Source: Triticum aestivum
Lineage: Eukaryota > Streptophyta > Magnoliopsida > Poales > Poaceae
Direction: 5' to 3'
NCBI RefSeq assembly: GCF_018294505.1
Contig: NC_057807.1
Coordinates: 141,474,461 to 141,538,460 of the forward strand
DNA length: 64,000 bases
Position 1 is the first letter of the stretch. Every line of letters begins with the position of its first letter. Positions 11,565-23,207 of this stretch are shown in pieces. The position numbers and the translations under genes are program-made. The notes under the pieces were generated by a model, which worked only from the letters and a program-made list of their open reading frames with translations, was not told where the DNA came from and did no database searches.

Positions 11565-11859
11565 GGGAGAGGATAATTGAGACGGCGCAGGAAACAAGGA
11601 GATAAGAATTACTATCCAGCGGCCCCGACGCCTCGATTTTCGGAACACTTAATAAAGCAGAGATCCATTGAAGGATACGACGGAATAGAAAATGAATTCA
11701 AAAAAGGATGACGTCATGCCAGGTTAAGATGGATCCAGAAGATGATGTCACGGCGGGTTAAAAGAAAGCCCTCTATACAGTCAGAAGACTGAAGATTTAT
11801 TTTTTAGAAGTATATTTTTAAGATTAACATGAACAGGTTCAAATCAATCTGGGGCCTAA

Positions 11860-12380
11860 TGTTGGGGATATGACTATTTGTGTAAGCCGCCCAGGAGGGG
11901 CCGGGTTACGCAAAGAGGACTCATCAGAGGAAGCCCAAGACCAAGCATGAAGATGGAGGTTCAATAAAGGGCTTAAGGCCCACAGGCGGCTTAAGGCCCG
12001 TTGTAGTAAACTGCCATGATGACATGACTTGTAACGTAAGGTAGATTTAACTAGTCACCGAGTCGGACACTGTTTATAAGCCGGCCGGGACTCTGTAAGC
12101 CACAGGGCGTCAACCCGTGTATATAAGGGGACGACCTGCTGGCGGCTTAGGGAAATAAACAACTCATCGAGAGCCGGGCATAGCGTATCTTGCTCCCTGG
12201 TCATCGAAACATCAATACCAACCCAACTAGACGTAGGCCTTACCTTCACCGTAAGGGGCCGAACTAGTATAAACTCTCTCGTGTCCCTTGTCCCGATTTA
12301 ACCCCTTCAAGCTTCCTAGTTGCGATGGCTCCACAACTAAGTCCTTTCACGAGGACATCTGACGTGACTATTCCACAACA
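11860..12380 (+). repeat. G1 3' LTR, 521 bp
   Basis: The LTR starts TGTTGGGGATATG directly after a purine-rich tract (GGGGCCTAA) and ends CCACAACA, giving TGTTG/CAACA inverted ends. A TATA box (TATATAAG) lies at 12119-12126. The right boundary is supported by the abrupt switch to Athila-type coding sequence of W at 12381. Confidence 0.88.
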
Positions 12381-13362
12381 GTATATATGATTACTATGAT
12401 ATTGAACAAATTGAAGAATTTGTTGCTTTTAAGGTTGCTTATGAAATTGAATCTTTGTTTGAAAAGTATGAAGCTTTAGATGATGATGTTTATAGGCCTG
12501 AAAATCTTGCTATACTTAGATATTGCTATGAAAATTATGAATACAATTACAATATTAATGCATTTATTAAGGAAGTCTCCGTTGTCCAAGAAGAGACTAA
12601 TATTTTGCAGGAAGCTATGGAAGAAGAAATTGATGAAACTGTGAGCTCATTGGATGAAAAAGATGATGAAGAGAGCGAAGAAAAAAAGGAGGAAGAGCGG
12701 ATTGATCACCCGTGCCCACCTCTAATGAGAGTAACTCTTCAACTCGTACATTGTTTAATTCCCCTTCATGCTTACCGAAGGATGATTGCTATGATGATTG
12801 TTATGATCCCGTTGATTCTCTTGAAATATCCCTTTTTGATGATGCTTGCTATGCTTGTGGCCAAGATGCCAATATGAATTATGCTTATGGAGATGAACTT
12901 GCTATAGTTCCTTATGTTAAACATGAAATTGCTGCTATTGCACCCATGCATGATAGTCCTATTATCTTTTTGAATTCTCCTGACTACACTATATCGGAGA
13001 AATTTGCGCTTAGTAAGGATTATATTGATGGGTTGCCTTTTACCATTGCATATGATGATTTTGATGAATGTAATATGCATGTGCTTACTGCTCCTACTTG
13101 CAATTATTATGAGAGAGGAACTACATCTCCGCCTCTTTATGTTTCCAACACGATAGAATTGCAAGAAACTTCTTATACTATGCATTGGCCTTTACTATGT
13201 GCGCATGAATTGTATTTTTATGACATGCCGATGCATAGGAAGAGAGTTAGACTTCGTTGTTGCTTGATATATGTTACTTTGTGCTCACTACTAAATTACA
13301 AATCATTGTTAATTAAAATTGGCTTTGATATACCTTTGGATCCGGGTGGATTCATTACTTGA
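12381..13362 (+). pseudogene. W downstream ORF (Athila extra ORF), 5' truncated and frameshifted
   Basis: The frame is open from the G1 junction to about 12711, then shifts by one base and continues to the stop at 13362. The shift lies at CACCCGTGCCC, where one C appears to be missing (expected reading His-Pro-Val-Pro-Thr). The protein is acidic and Tyr/Asp-rich with low-complexity runs, then CYDDCYD, a YYERG motif and a Cys/hydrophobic C-terminal part (RLRCCLIYVTLCSLL). It is distantly similar to M's ORF, which shares the YY-[DE]-RG motif and hydrophobic C-terminus. It occupies the position after pol where Athila elements carry an extra ORF. I see no clear signal peptide or receptor-binding feature and infer no function. 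Confidence 0.7.
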
Positions 13363-13533
13363 GCACTAAATGCCTAGCTTAATGGCTTTAAAGAAAGTGC
13401 TGCCAGGGAGACAACCCGGAAGTTTTAGAGTGTCATTTATTTCTGTTGAGTGCTTTTATATAGTTTAAAAACAAAAAATAAAGAGGGGAACCTAAAAACT
13501 TTTCAAAAAGGAAAGTGAAAGTGAGAGAGACAA

Positions 13534-13645
13534 GCATTGTTGAAGTGGGAGCTAGCCTTGAACTTTGTCCATGCTCATGGAAACTTTGTGAATCTTGATT
13601 ACAAAAACTTTTCAACAAAAATAATTATCCCGTTGTACAATTCCA
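13534..13645 (+). other. Protein-like block shared with element C
   Basis: This stretch aligns with 26741-26850 in element C. In translation, allowing one frameshift, both read a series including EVG, LE, CVHAHG and IIPL. W and C otherwise belong to different gypsy lineages. Confidence 0.6.
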
Positions 13646-14152
13646 TTCTATTACAAAAATAATGTGCCAAGGTTTGCCTTTAGGATGTTTACAATGCTTG
13701 TTGGTCTGTACGGTGCAGGATAGACAATTTGGCTGTAGGCGTGATTTTACATTTTTAACTGGAATGTCAATTGGTTCTGATTCCTTTTGAACTGTCTTGC
13801 TATACAACTTGTTTATTTTTCCTAATTTTGGTAGAATTTTTGGGGTAACATAAGTATGGTGGATGTTCAGATTACTACAGACTGTTCTGTTTTTGACAGA
13901 TTCTGTTTTTGACGCATAGTTTGCTTGTTTTGATGAATCTATCAATTTATATTAGTGGATTAAGCCATGGAAAAGTTATATTATAGAATGCAAAAACAAA
14001 ATATGAATTGGTTTGCAACAGTACTTAGAGTGGTGATTTGCTTTATTATACTAACGGATCTTACCGAGTTTTCTGTTGAAGTTTTGTGTGGATGTAGTGT
14101 CTAATCGAGGATGTCTCGATATGAGGAAAAGGAAGAGAGGCAAGAGCTCAAG

Positions 14153-14235
14153 CTTGGGGATGCCCAAGGCACCCCAAGTAAATATTCAAGGAGACTCAAG
14201 CGTCTAAGCTTGGGGATGCCCCGGAAGGCATCCCC
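14153..14235 (+). repeat. Two hairpins repeating the polypurine tract
   Basis: The first hairpin (14153-14178) pairs CTTGGGG with CCCCAAG and TGCC with GGCA. The second (14212-14235) is GGGGATGCC, six-base loop, GGCATCCCC. Both 5' arms repeat AAGCTTGGGGATGC, the sequence of the functional polypurine tract at 16366-16380. The second hairpin has exact counterparts at 19551-19574 (M) and 56957-56980 (N1). Confidence 0.8.
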
Positions 14236-14388
14236 TCTTTCTTCAACAAGTATCGGTATGTTTTCGGATTCGTTTCGTTCATGCATTATGCGCAAGTCTT
14301 GGAGCGTCTTTTGCATTTAGTTTTCATTTTTCTTTTATGCACCATGCTAGTATGAGACAGTCCTTGGTTGATTTATATAATGCTCATT

Positions 14389-14600
14389 GCACTTCACTTA
14401 AATCTTTTGAGTATGGCTTTATAGAATGCTTCATGTGCTTCACTTATATCATTTGAAGTTTGGATTGCCTGTTTCCCTTTACATAGAAAACCGCCATTTG
14501 TAGAATGCTCTTTTGCTTCACTTATAATTGTTAGAGTGTGGGCATATCTTTTGTAGAAAGAATTAAACTCTCTTGCTTCACTTATATCTATTTAGAGAGA
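14389..14600 (+). repeat. Degenerate tandem repeat, about 46-78 bp period
   Basis: Four units centre on TGCTTCACTTATATC or close variants; TTCACTTA starts at 14393, 14439, 14517 and 14577. Each unit also carries a TAGAATGCT or TAGAGA-like part. A reverse-orientation counterpart with AAGTGAAGCA-like units lies in N1 near 55900-56040. Confidence 0.65.
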
Positions 14601-15486
14601 TGACAGGAATTGGTCATTCACATCGTTAGTCATAAAATCCTACATAAAGTTGTAGATTGCTGAATATGATATGTTTGAGTCCTTGCAATAGTTTTGCGAT
14701 ATAAAGGTGGTGATATTAGAGTCATGCTAGTGGGTGGTTGTGGATTAGTAGAAATACTTGTGTTGAGGTTTGTTATTCCCGTAGCATGCACGTATGGTGA
14801 ACCGCTTTGTGATGAAGTTGGAGCACAATTTTATTTATTGATTGTCTTCCTTATGAGTGGCGGTCGGGGACGAGCGATGGTCTTTTCCTACCAATCTATC
14901 CCCCTAGGAGATGCGCGTAGTACTTTGTTTTCAATTGCTTGTAGATTTTTGAAATAAGTATATGAGTTCTTTATGACTAATGTTGAGTCCATGGATTATA
15001 CGCACTCTCACCTTTCCATCATTGCTAGCCTCTTCGGTACCGTGCATTGCCCTTTCTCACCTTGAGAGTTGGTGCAAACTTCGCCGGTGCATCCAAACCC
15101 CGTGATATGATACGCTCTGTCACACATAAGCCTCCTTATATCTTCCTCAAAACAGGCACCATTCCGAGATATATTGCCATGCAACTTCCATCATCATCAT
15201 ACACATGCCTTGAGCATTCATTGTCATATTGCCTTGCATGATCGTAAGATAGCTAGCATGATGTTTTCATGGCTTGTCCATTTTTTGATGTCATTGCTAC
15301 GCTAGATCATTGCACATCCCGGTACACCGCCAGAGGCATTCATATAGAGTCATATCTTTGTTCTAGATATTGAGTTGTAAGTAAATAAAAGTGTGATGAT
15401 CATCATTATTAGAGCATTACCCCAGTGAGGAAAGGATGAAGGAGGCTATGATTTCCCCACAAGTCGGGATGAGACTCCGGACTTTA

Positions 15487-15600
15487 TGAAAAAATAAAAG
15501 AGGCCAAAGAAGCCCAAATAAAAAAAGAGGCCAAAGAAGCCCACCAAAAAAAGAGAAAAAAAAGAGAAAATAAAAAAATGAGAGAAAAAGAGAGAAGGGG
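15487..15600 (+). repeat. A/G-rich tract with a ~30-bp tandem unit
   Basis: About 115 bp, nearly all purine on the sense strand, containing AAAAGAGGCCAAAGAAGCCC twice and then runs of A6-8 with GAG. N1 has the complementary pyrimidine tract at about 54880-54950, so the tract is shared by the family. Confidence 0.6.
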
Positions 15601-16380
15601 CAATGCTACTATCCTTTACCACACTTGTGCTTTAGAGTAGCACCATGTTCTTCATAGAGAGAGTCTCCTATGCTTTCACTTTCATATACTAGTGGGAATT
15701 TTCATTATAGAACTTGGCTTGCATATTCCGATGATGGGCTTCCTCAAATGCCCGAGGTATTCATGAGCAAGCAAGTTGGATGCACACCCACTTAGTTTTC
15801 AGTTTGAGCTTTCATACACTTATAGCTCTAGTGCATCCATTGCATGGGAATCCCTACTCACTCACATTGATATCTATTGATGGGCATCTCCATAGCCCAT
15901 TGATACGCCTAGTTGATGTGATACTTTCTCCCTTTTTGTCTTCTCCTCATAACCTCCACCATCATATTCTGTTCCACCTATAGTGCTATATCCATGGCTC
16001 AGGCTCATGTATTGCGTGAAAGTTGAAAAAGTTTGAGATTATTGAAGTATGAAACAATTGCTTGGCTTCTCATCGGGTTTGTGCATGATTAAATACTTTA
16101 TGTGATGAAGATAGAGCAACAGCCAGACTATATGATTTTGTAGGGATAACTTTCTTTGACCATGTTGTTTTGAAAAGACATGATGGCTTTATTGGTATGC
16201 TCGAAGTATTATTGTTTTTATGTCAAATGATAGACTATTGCTTTGAATCACTCGTGTCTTAATATTCATGCCATGATTAGACTTATGATCAAGATTATGC
16301 TAGGTAGCATTCCACATCGAAAATTATCTTTTTTATCATTTACCTACTTGAGGACGAGCAGGAATTAAGCTTGGGGATGC

Positions 16381-17905
16381 TGATACGTCTCCGTCGTATC
16401 TATAATTTTTGATTGTTCCATGGCAATATTATTCAACTTTCATATACTTTTGGCAACTTTTTATACTATTTTTTGGGACTAACATATTGATCCAGTGACC
16501 AGTGCCAGTTCCCGTCTGTTGCATGTTTTATGTTTCGCAGAAACCCCATATCAAACAGAGTCCAAATGAGATAAAAACTGACGGATAATTATTTTGGAAT
16601 ATTTGTGATTTTTGGGAGGAAGAATCAACGCGATACGATGCCTGAGGTGGCCACGAGATAGGGGCCCACGCCCACTTAAAGTGGGCACACCCCCCACTCT
16701 TGTTGGCCACCCGTAAGGCGGTTGATGCCCTTCTTTGGCTGCAAGAAAGCTAATTTTTGGAAAATGATTTGGGCGAAGGTTTCAATCCAATCGGAGTTAC
16801 AGATCTCCAGATATAAAGGAAACGGTGTGAGGGCAGAATTCCAGAACGCAGAAACAGAGAGATAGGTCCAATCTCGGAGGGGCTCTCTCCCCTCCCAAGC
16901 CATGGGAGCCAAGGACCAGAGGGGAAACCCTTCTCCCATCTAGGGAGAAGGTCAAGGAAGAAGAAGAAGGGTGGCTCTCTCCCCCTTGCTTCCGATGGCA
17001 TCGGAACACCGCCGGGGGCCATCATCATCACCGCGATCTTCACCAACACCTCCATCATCTTCACCAACATCTCCATCACCTCCCCCCATCTATATTCAGC
17101 GGTCCACTCTCCCGCAACCCGCTGTACCCTCTACTTGAACATGGTGCTTTATGCTTCATATTATTATCCAATGATGTGTTGCCATCCTATGATGTCTGAG
17201 TAGATTTTCGTTGTCCTACTGGTGGTCGATGAATTGCTATGATTGATTTAATTTGCTTGTGATTATGTTGCTATCCTATTGTGCCCTCCGTGTTGCGCAA
17301 GCGTGAGGGATTCCCGCTGTAGGGTGTTGCAGTACATTCATGATTCTTTTATGGTGGGTTGCTTGAGTGACAGAAGCATAAACCCGAGTAAGGGGATTGT
17401 TGCGTACGGGATAAACGGGACTTGATGCTTTAATGCTATGGTTGTGTTTTACCTTAATGAATCTTTAGTAGTTGCGGACGCTTGCTAGAGTTCCAATCAT
17501 AAGTGCATATGATCCAAGAAGAGAAAGTATGTTAGCTTATGCCTCTCCCACATAAAACTTGCTATCGGTCTAGTAACGTAGTCAATTGCTTGGGGACACT
17601 TTCACAAATCCTACCAGCACTTTTCCACACTCGCTATATTTACTTTATTGCATCTTTATCTAAACAACCCCTACTTTTTATTTACACATTCTTTATTATT
17701 CTTGCAAACCTATCCAACAACACCTACAAAGTACTTCTAGTTTCATACTGGTTCTAGGTAAAGCGAAAGTCAAGCGTGCGTAGAGTCGTATGAGTGGCCG
17801 ATAGGACTTGAGAGAGTATTTGTTCTACCTTTAGCTCATCGTTGGGTTCGACACTCTTACTTATCGAAAGAGGCTACAGTTATCCCGTATACTTGCGGGT
17901 CATCA
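16381..17905 (+). repeat. W 3' LTR, 1525 bp
   Basis: It starts TGATACGTCTCC after the polypurine tract and ends GGGTCATCA. A purine-rich run lies near 16955 and short tandem units (CCATCATCTTCACCAACA) at about 17030-17085. The LTR 5' part is similar to those of M and N1, but its 3' end is of a different type (M and N1 end TAGTAGACATCA or a variant), so W is a related but distinct family. Confidence 0.9.
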
Positions 17906-17910
17906 ATACC

Positions 17911-18682
17911 CCATTGTCACCACGGGCATTCATAGCAAGACATACATCAAGTGTTCTCAAAACCATAAAAGTATTCAATCTGATAAAACAAAATCTCAAA
18001 GGGAAAACTCAATTCATCACAACAAGATAGAGAGGGAGAAACACCATATGATCTAACTATATTAACAAAGCTCGCGATACATCAAGATCGTGCCAACTCA
18101 AGATCACGAGAGAGAGAGAGATTAAACAATAGCTACCGGTACAAACCCTTAGCCTCGAGGGTGGACTACTCGCTCCACATCATGGTGGCCGCCAGGATGA
18201 TGAAGATGGCCTCCGGTGATGATTTTCCCCTCTAGAAAGCTGCCGGAACAGGGTCTAGATTGTTTTTTCGTGGCTACAAAGGCTTGCGACGGCGAAACTT
18301 CCGATCTAGGGTTATTTTTGGGGGTTTCTGTATTTATATGATTTTTTGGCATCGGTCTCACATCCAGATGGGTTTCAAGTGGCCCAACACCTAGTGGCAC
18401 ATGGGCAAGGCCCCTAGCGCGCCCTGGTGGGTGGTGTCCACCTCCTTCACCTTCTGGTCCTCCCATGAAGCTTCTAGTGCCTCCTTTGTTCCAAAATATG
18501 TCAAAAAGTTTCTTTGCATTTGGAGATCTTTTATTTCTGCGGAAAAAACAACACCATGGTAATTCTGCTAAAAACAGCGTCAGTCCGGGTTAGTTCCATT
18601 CAAATCATACCAAAGCCATATAAAATTGTTGTAAAAATGGCACGAATACTTCATAAATTATAGATACATTGGAGACGTATCA
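17911..18682 (-). repeat. M 3' LTR fragment, 772 bp
   Basis: On the minus strand it begins TGATACGTCTCCAATG at 18682. It is collinear with the right part of N1's LTR (for example ACATCAAGTGTTCTC and the AGAGAGAGA stretch near 18110) and stops where W is inserted. The rest lies left of W, outside the window. Confidence 0.85.
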
Positions 18683-20268
18683 AGCATCATGAAATTGGTG
18701 ATGGAGGAAAGTTGATGATGATGATGGCGACGAATCCCCCTCTCCGAAGCCCCGAATGGACTCCAGATTAGCCCCAAACTTTGGCTCAACCGATACAAAC
18801 CGATAATTGTTCATGAAGAAAGGTGGGATGCCTACCGGGGCAACCCCAAGCTTAGATGCTTGAGACTTCTTGAAATGTTATCTTGGGATGCTTTGGGCAT
18901 CCCCAAGCTTGAACTTTTCTGTCTCCTTACTTCCTTTTGTATCACGGTTTCCATAAATCTCAAAAACTTCATACACACAAAACACAACAAGAACTAGTGA
19001 GATAAGTTAGTATAAATCAATGCAATAACCTTATCATTCTCGATAGTAGCAAGTCAGTAAAATTATTATTTAACATTGCATACTAAATGTCTCTGTATAT
19101 TTAATACTCCTCTCCTCAAATAGAATCATTAATCAAGCAAACATATGCAAATATAACAACAATCTGGCTAAATAGGATAGTGTGTAAAGAATGCAAGAAG
19201 ATTCATAATTCCCTAAATCCAAAAATTCTGAAAAATTACCACATTGTAGAAAATTTATCATAACTTATTGTGCAAAAGTTTCAACATTTTATCACTTTCT
19301 GACTTTTCTCAAGAATACACGCACTAGCGTGAAACTTTCTGTTTTCAAACAACAACATATAGACTTGCAAAATAAGCATGGCAAAGACTATACTTGACAT
19401 TTTTATTAAAATAAAAGATGCAAAACATTATTCTAAATAACATTAAGCAAATCCTAATAAATAAAATGATGCTCCAAGCAAAACACATATCATGTGACGA
19501 ATGAAAATATAGCTCCAAGTGAGGTTATCGATAATGTTGGAGACGAAAGAGGGGATGCCTTCCCAGGCATCCCCAAGCTTAGTTGCTTGGGTCTTCCTTG
19601 AATACCCTAGGGTGCCTTGGGCATCCCCAAGCTTAGGGTCTCACCACTCCTTATTCTTCTCATATCGTCATCTCACCCAAAACTTGAAAACTTCAATCAC
19701 ACAAAACTTATCGGAACTTCGTGAGATAGGTTAGTATGATAAAGACAAATCACTCAGTTTGGTACCATCAAAGAAAAGATTCATAATTGTTCTCACACAA
19801 TGACTACTGTACCTTATCATTTCCACAATTTATATTGAGCAATATAAGCCATAGAAACTAGAAAACAAGCAAACTATGCATTGAAAACAGAATCTGCAGA
19901 AACAGAACAGTATGTAATGATCTGAGCAATGACCATACTTCTGTAAATGCAAAAATTCTGAAAATAAGGAAAACGTAGGAACTTTCTAAATCAATCATGT
20001 AAAAAAATTCTGAAGTTTTTGACGCTCAAGTGAATTTAGACAATTCTGTTACTGGAAGCAAAAGTTTCTATTTTTGCACAGAATCATGTCAACTATCATC
20101 CACACTATCCCGAAGGCTTTACTTGGTACTTTTTGGAAACAAAAGCTATAAAACATGGTTACTAAAGTAGCTTAATCATGTGGACACACAAAAATAGTAG
20201 GCAATAGTGTTGGGTTGTCTCCCTACAAGCGCTTTTCTTTAATGCCTTTTTAGCTAGGCCTGATGATT
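18683..20268 (-). other. M 3' noncoding region
   Basis: No coding frame is visible. It is collinear with about 56150-57627 of N1 and lacks roughly 2 kb next to the LTR that N1 has (54052-56150), so M carries an internal deletion there. It contains PPT-like motifs at 18840-18915 and 19551-19630. Confidence 0.75.
19551..19574 (-). repeat. PPT-like hairpin in M
   Basis: GGGGATGCC and GGCATCCCC form a 9-bp stem with a six-base loop. It is identical in stem to the hairpins at 14212-14235 (W) and 56957-56980 (N1). Confidence 0.8.
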
Positions 20269-21147
20269 TCAATGTTGCTCACATAAAATATAAGAATTGA
20301 AACACAAAGAGAGCATCATGAAGCATATGACTACCACATTTACACCTAACCCACTTCCTAGGTATAGGGATTTGTGACCAAATAATTTATGGGAGCAGGA
20401 ATCAACTAGCATAGGAAGGCAAAGCAAACATAACTTCATGATTTTCAACACATAGAGAGGAAATTTTATATTGTTGAAATGTGTAGAAGCATATATTCCT
20501 CTATCATAATAACTGTTAGTAGCAACATGAATGAATTCAAGAATATAACTATCACATGAAGCATTCTTTTCATGATCCATAAGCATAGAAATTTTACTGC
20601 TCTCCACACAAGAAAATTTATTCTCATGAATAGTAGTGGGAGCAAACTCAACAAAATAACTATTATGTGATTGAAAATTAAAATCACGATGACCAGTTTC
20701 ATGGTTATCATTATTCAAAATAGCATACATGTCATCATCGTAATCATCATAGATAGCAACTTTGTTGTCATAATCAATTGAAACCTCTTCTGAAATAGTG
20801 GATTCATCATTAAATAAAGTCATGACCTCTCCAAATCCACTTTCATAATTATTACAATAAGATTCAACACCCTCCAAAATAGTGGGATCATTATTACATA
20901 AAGTTGACACTCTTCCAATCGCACTTTCATCAATATAATCATCATAAATTGGAGGCATGCAATCATCATAATAAATATTCTCATCAAAACTTGGGGGGCT
21001 AAAAATATCACCTTCATCAAACATAGCGTCCCCAAGCTTATGTATTTGCATCTCATTAGCATCATGGATATTCAAAGAATTCATAATAGCAACACTGCAA
21101 TCATGCTCATCATTCAAAGATTTTATGCCAAACATTTTATTAAATTC
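20269..21147 (-). pseudogene. M single ORF, main part (split by element B)
   Basis: This is the 3' 292 codons of a 322-codon ORF whose first 30 codons lie at 52014-51925, on the far side of element B. The frame is continuous across the two pieces once one TTCTT copy is removed. The protein is acidic with Asp/Glu/Tyr/Asn-rich low complexity (for example KVAIYDDYDDDMYA), then a YYDRG motif and a hydrophobic Cys-containing C-terminus (VVICFMMLSLCF), which may be a membrane segment. It resembles W's downstream ORF in this tail. No gag, protease or polymerase motifs are present. No internal stop is visible, so the ORF was probably intact until B landed. Function is unknown. Confidence 0.7.
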
Positions 21148-21152
21148 TTCTT

Positions 21153-22087
21153 TGTAACATCCCAAAATTCTAAATTTTGGAATGTTATATTAAATAGATA
21201 GTTTTGATTGATTGTATGATTGCTTGTGTGAAATTGAGTGAAACTTGAAACTTTTTGAAAGTTAAATGAGAGGGAATAATATGACTCTCCCAAACCTTTC
21301 ACTTTGCTTTCTTATCTCCATGAATTCAAATTCTTTTCAAATACAAAACCCTAGAGAGTAGATGACATGACTTCTTCCATTTAAATATGAAAAGGGTTTT
21401 TGAACAGATTTGAATTTCATTTTGGAAATATTTTAAATTCAGAAACTTTATGCAACTCAATGATTTTCATGAGAGAAGATAAAATGACTTCTTCAAAACA
21501 TATGAAATATGAGTTGGGAGTTTAAAAGAATCCAATTTAGAGTCACTTTGAAAATTATTTTCAATTCGGAATTATTTGGGTTTATTCAAATTATTTTTCT
21601 CCAAAAATAAAATATATGGAAATTAGGGTAAAATGATTCCCTACAGTAGAAAAATGGAGAGAAATAAATTTGAAATCATTTTGGTATTTTTAAAATGATT
21701 TTTATTGGGTTTTATTGCATCAGTAGCACTCTTTGTTTTATTTAAATTTCTGTGGATTTTATTTGACGTTATAAAAATGTTCAGGTTGTAGGAAATCTTT
21801 TTCTAAAAATTTAGGTATAAAATATGCCTAGGTTCTATTTTATTTTTTCTGCTTTTATTTTTAGTTTCGTTGTTTAAAAAAAATTCTTCCTCCGCCGACT
21901 GGGCCGGCCCAGCTCCCAGGCCAGGCCACGGCCCAGCCCACGTCGCCCGTCACCACCGTCCCCGAGCGGGACTCCGCTCGGAGTCCGCCGCCAACATGGA
22001 CGCCGTCCTCGCCGCGAACTCCTCGCGCCGCCTCTCCCTTGCCCCTCTCCCATGCCTCCGAGGCCGCCCCTCCATAAGTAGCCCGCC
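21153..22087 (+). repeat. B 5' LTR, part 1
   Basis: It begins TGTAACATCCC and is collinear with 48833-49760. It ends in a GC-rich stretch at 22087, where element C is inserted. The last five bases (CCGCC) are C's left target duplication. Confidence 0.9.
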
Positions 22088-23207
22088 TGTAACGCCCGGA
22101 TAATCATGCTACAGTAATCCCACGCTAATCATGCCATGACACCTCGGTTACTGTTGCTATCCTCGCAATAATTCGGAACCGTTCGAAATTCAAATTCAAA
22201 TTAATGGTAACAATAAAAGTTTTCAAAAATTAAAACTAAAATGTTCGGTGGTTGTCAAATATTACAAAGTTAATTATGGTGCAACAAACCCATTTTTATA
22301 AAATACCTTAATGTTCTAAATTAAATAAAACAGAATAGGAAAAGAAATAAAAGAAAAAAAAATACAAAAGCAAAAGACAAAACAAAACTAAAACGAAAAA
22401 AAGGCCCCCTGGCCAACTAGGCCAGACGGCCCAGCTCACCGGCCAGGCCGGCCCACCTGGCCCAGCCGGCCTCCCCTTAACCCCCACCCCGATCGGAACC
22501 CTAGCCGGTCCGCCACTCCACCCCCCCCCCCACTCGCTCTCCCCCCCCCTTCCTCCCCGATCCAGATCGGATCGGGGGAACGAACCCCATCGCCCCCCCT
22601 GCGCCCCATGCCGCCCGTAGCCGCCCCGTCGCCGGACCGACCTCGTCCTCCTCCCGCCGGCGCCGCCCCCCTCTCCGTCGTCCTCCCCGACGCGCTCCAT
22701 CGACCCCGACGCCGGACCGATCCGCCGCCGCCCGAAGCTCCACGCGCCTCCTCCCCGTCGCCCGGTCATCCCCGACTCCTCCTCGACCCCCCACTGCCCC
22801 GTGCCCTACTCCCCGCCGTGAGCAAGCCCCTCCCTCTCCTCTCTCCCTCCCGTGTCGACCGCGCCACCATGCCCCGCGTGCCCCGCTCCGCTCCACTCCG
22901 GCGGCCCGCGCTCACCGTGGCCTCGCGCGCGCCCCGGCCCCTGCTGCTGCACTGCTGCTGCTCCGCGCGGCACCCGCCCGTGCAGCGCCCAGCCGTCGCC
23001 CTTGCTCCCCGTGGCAAACCCCGTCGCCGCACGACCCCCTCCGTCTCCGCGCCGTTCCGGCCGCCTGCCGGTGCCGCGGCCGTCGGCGCCCCGTGGCGCT
23101 GGGCTGCACCCGTTACGGCTGCGTCCTGGTGACCCGACGCCCTGTGGCCGCTAGCCCCCCCCCCCCCCCCCCCCCGGGCCACTGACTAGGGGGCCCCTGT
23201 TGACTGC

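Larger units (their letters stand above)
6724..12380 (+). mobile_element. Gypsy-type element G1, 3' part only: antisense gene plus 3' LTR
   Basis: This is the 3' end of a plus-oriented gypsy element whose gag-pol lies left of the window, separated by the copia insertion. It holds a noncoding spacer, an intron-containing gene on the minus strand (7366-11564), a polypurine tract and the 3' LTR (11860-12380). After the LTR comes GTATA (12381-12385), the expected target duplication copy, and then sequence of W. The arrangement of pol, antisense gene and 3' LTR is the same as in the complete element F and is known from Tat-lineage gypsy elements such as maize Grande and rice RIRE2. Lineage assignment is therefore by organisation, because the RT is not visible. 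Confidence 0.8.
13363..16380 (+). other. W 3' noncoding region with polypurine tract
   Basis: Three kilobases lie between the last ORF and the 3' LTR. No conserved coding frame is visible apart from a short relic at 13534-13645. Notable contents are two PPT-like hairpins (14153-14235), degenerate tandem repeats (14389-14600), an A/G-rich tract (15487-15600) and the true polypurine tract at 16365-16380. The same blocks occur in reverse orientation in N1 (54052-57627), and part of them in M (18683-20268). Confidence 0.8.
12381..17905 (+). mobile_element. Athila-type gypsy element W, 3' part with 3' LTR
   Basis: A plus-strand element broken on the left by G1 (its gag-pol is outside the window). 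Visible parts are the end of a downstream ORF (12381-13362), about 3 kb of noncoding 3' region with repeats, a polypurine tract (TTAAGCTTGGGGATGC, ending 16380) and the 3' LTR. The right target duplication copy is ATACC (17906-17910). It sits inside the 3' LTR of element M, which resumes at 17911. The LTR type (TGATACGTCTCC start, GGGTCATCA end) recalls wheat Athila families such as Sabrina/WHAM; the name is tentative. Confidence 0.85.

Noticed and set aside
12381..13362. W downstream ORF as a retroviral envelope
   Set aside because: Only its position after pol and a hydrophobic C-terminus suggest this. No signal peptide, cleavage site or glycosylation pattern that I could defend.
20466..21065. 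81-codon Ile/Met-rich frames inside M's ORF
   Set aside because: Shadow frames of the Asp-rich M ORF in another phase.
22608..23132. 174-codon Pro/Arg-rich open frame, with a 191-codon counterpart at 30155-30730
   Set aside because: It lies in the GC-rich block of C's LTR, overlaps equally long frames on the other strand, is low complexity, and the two LTR copies differ by frameshifts at the C run. Open only because of base composition.
23156..23176. C homopolymer run of about 20, much shorter in the other LTR
   Set aside because: Homopolymer length is unreliable in assemblies and slips readily; not treated as a biological difference.
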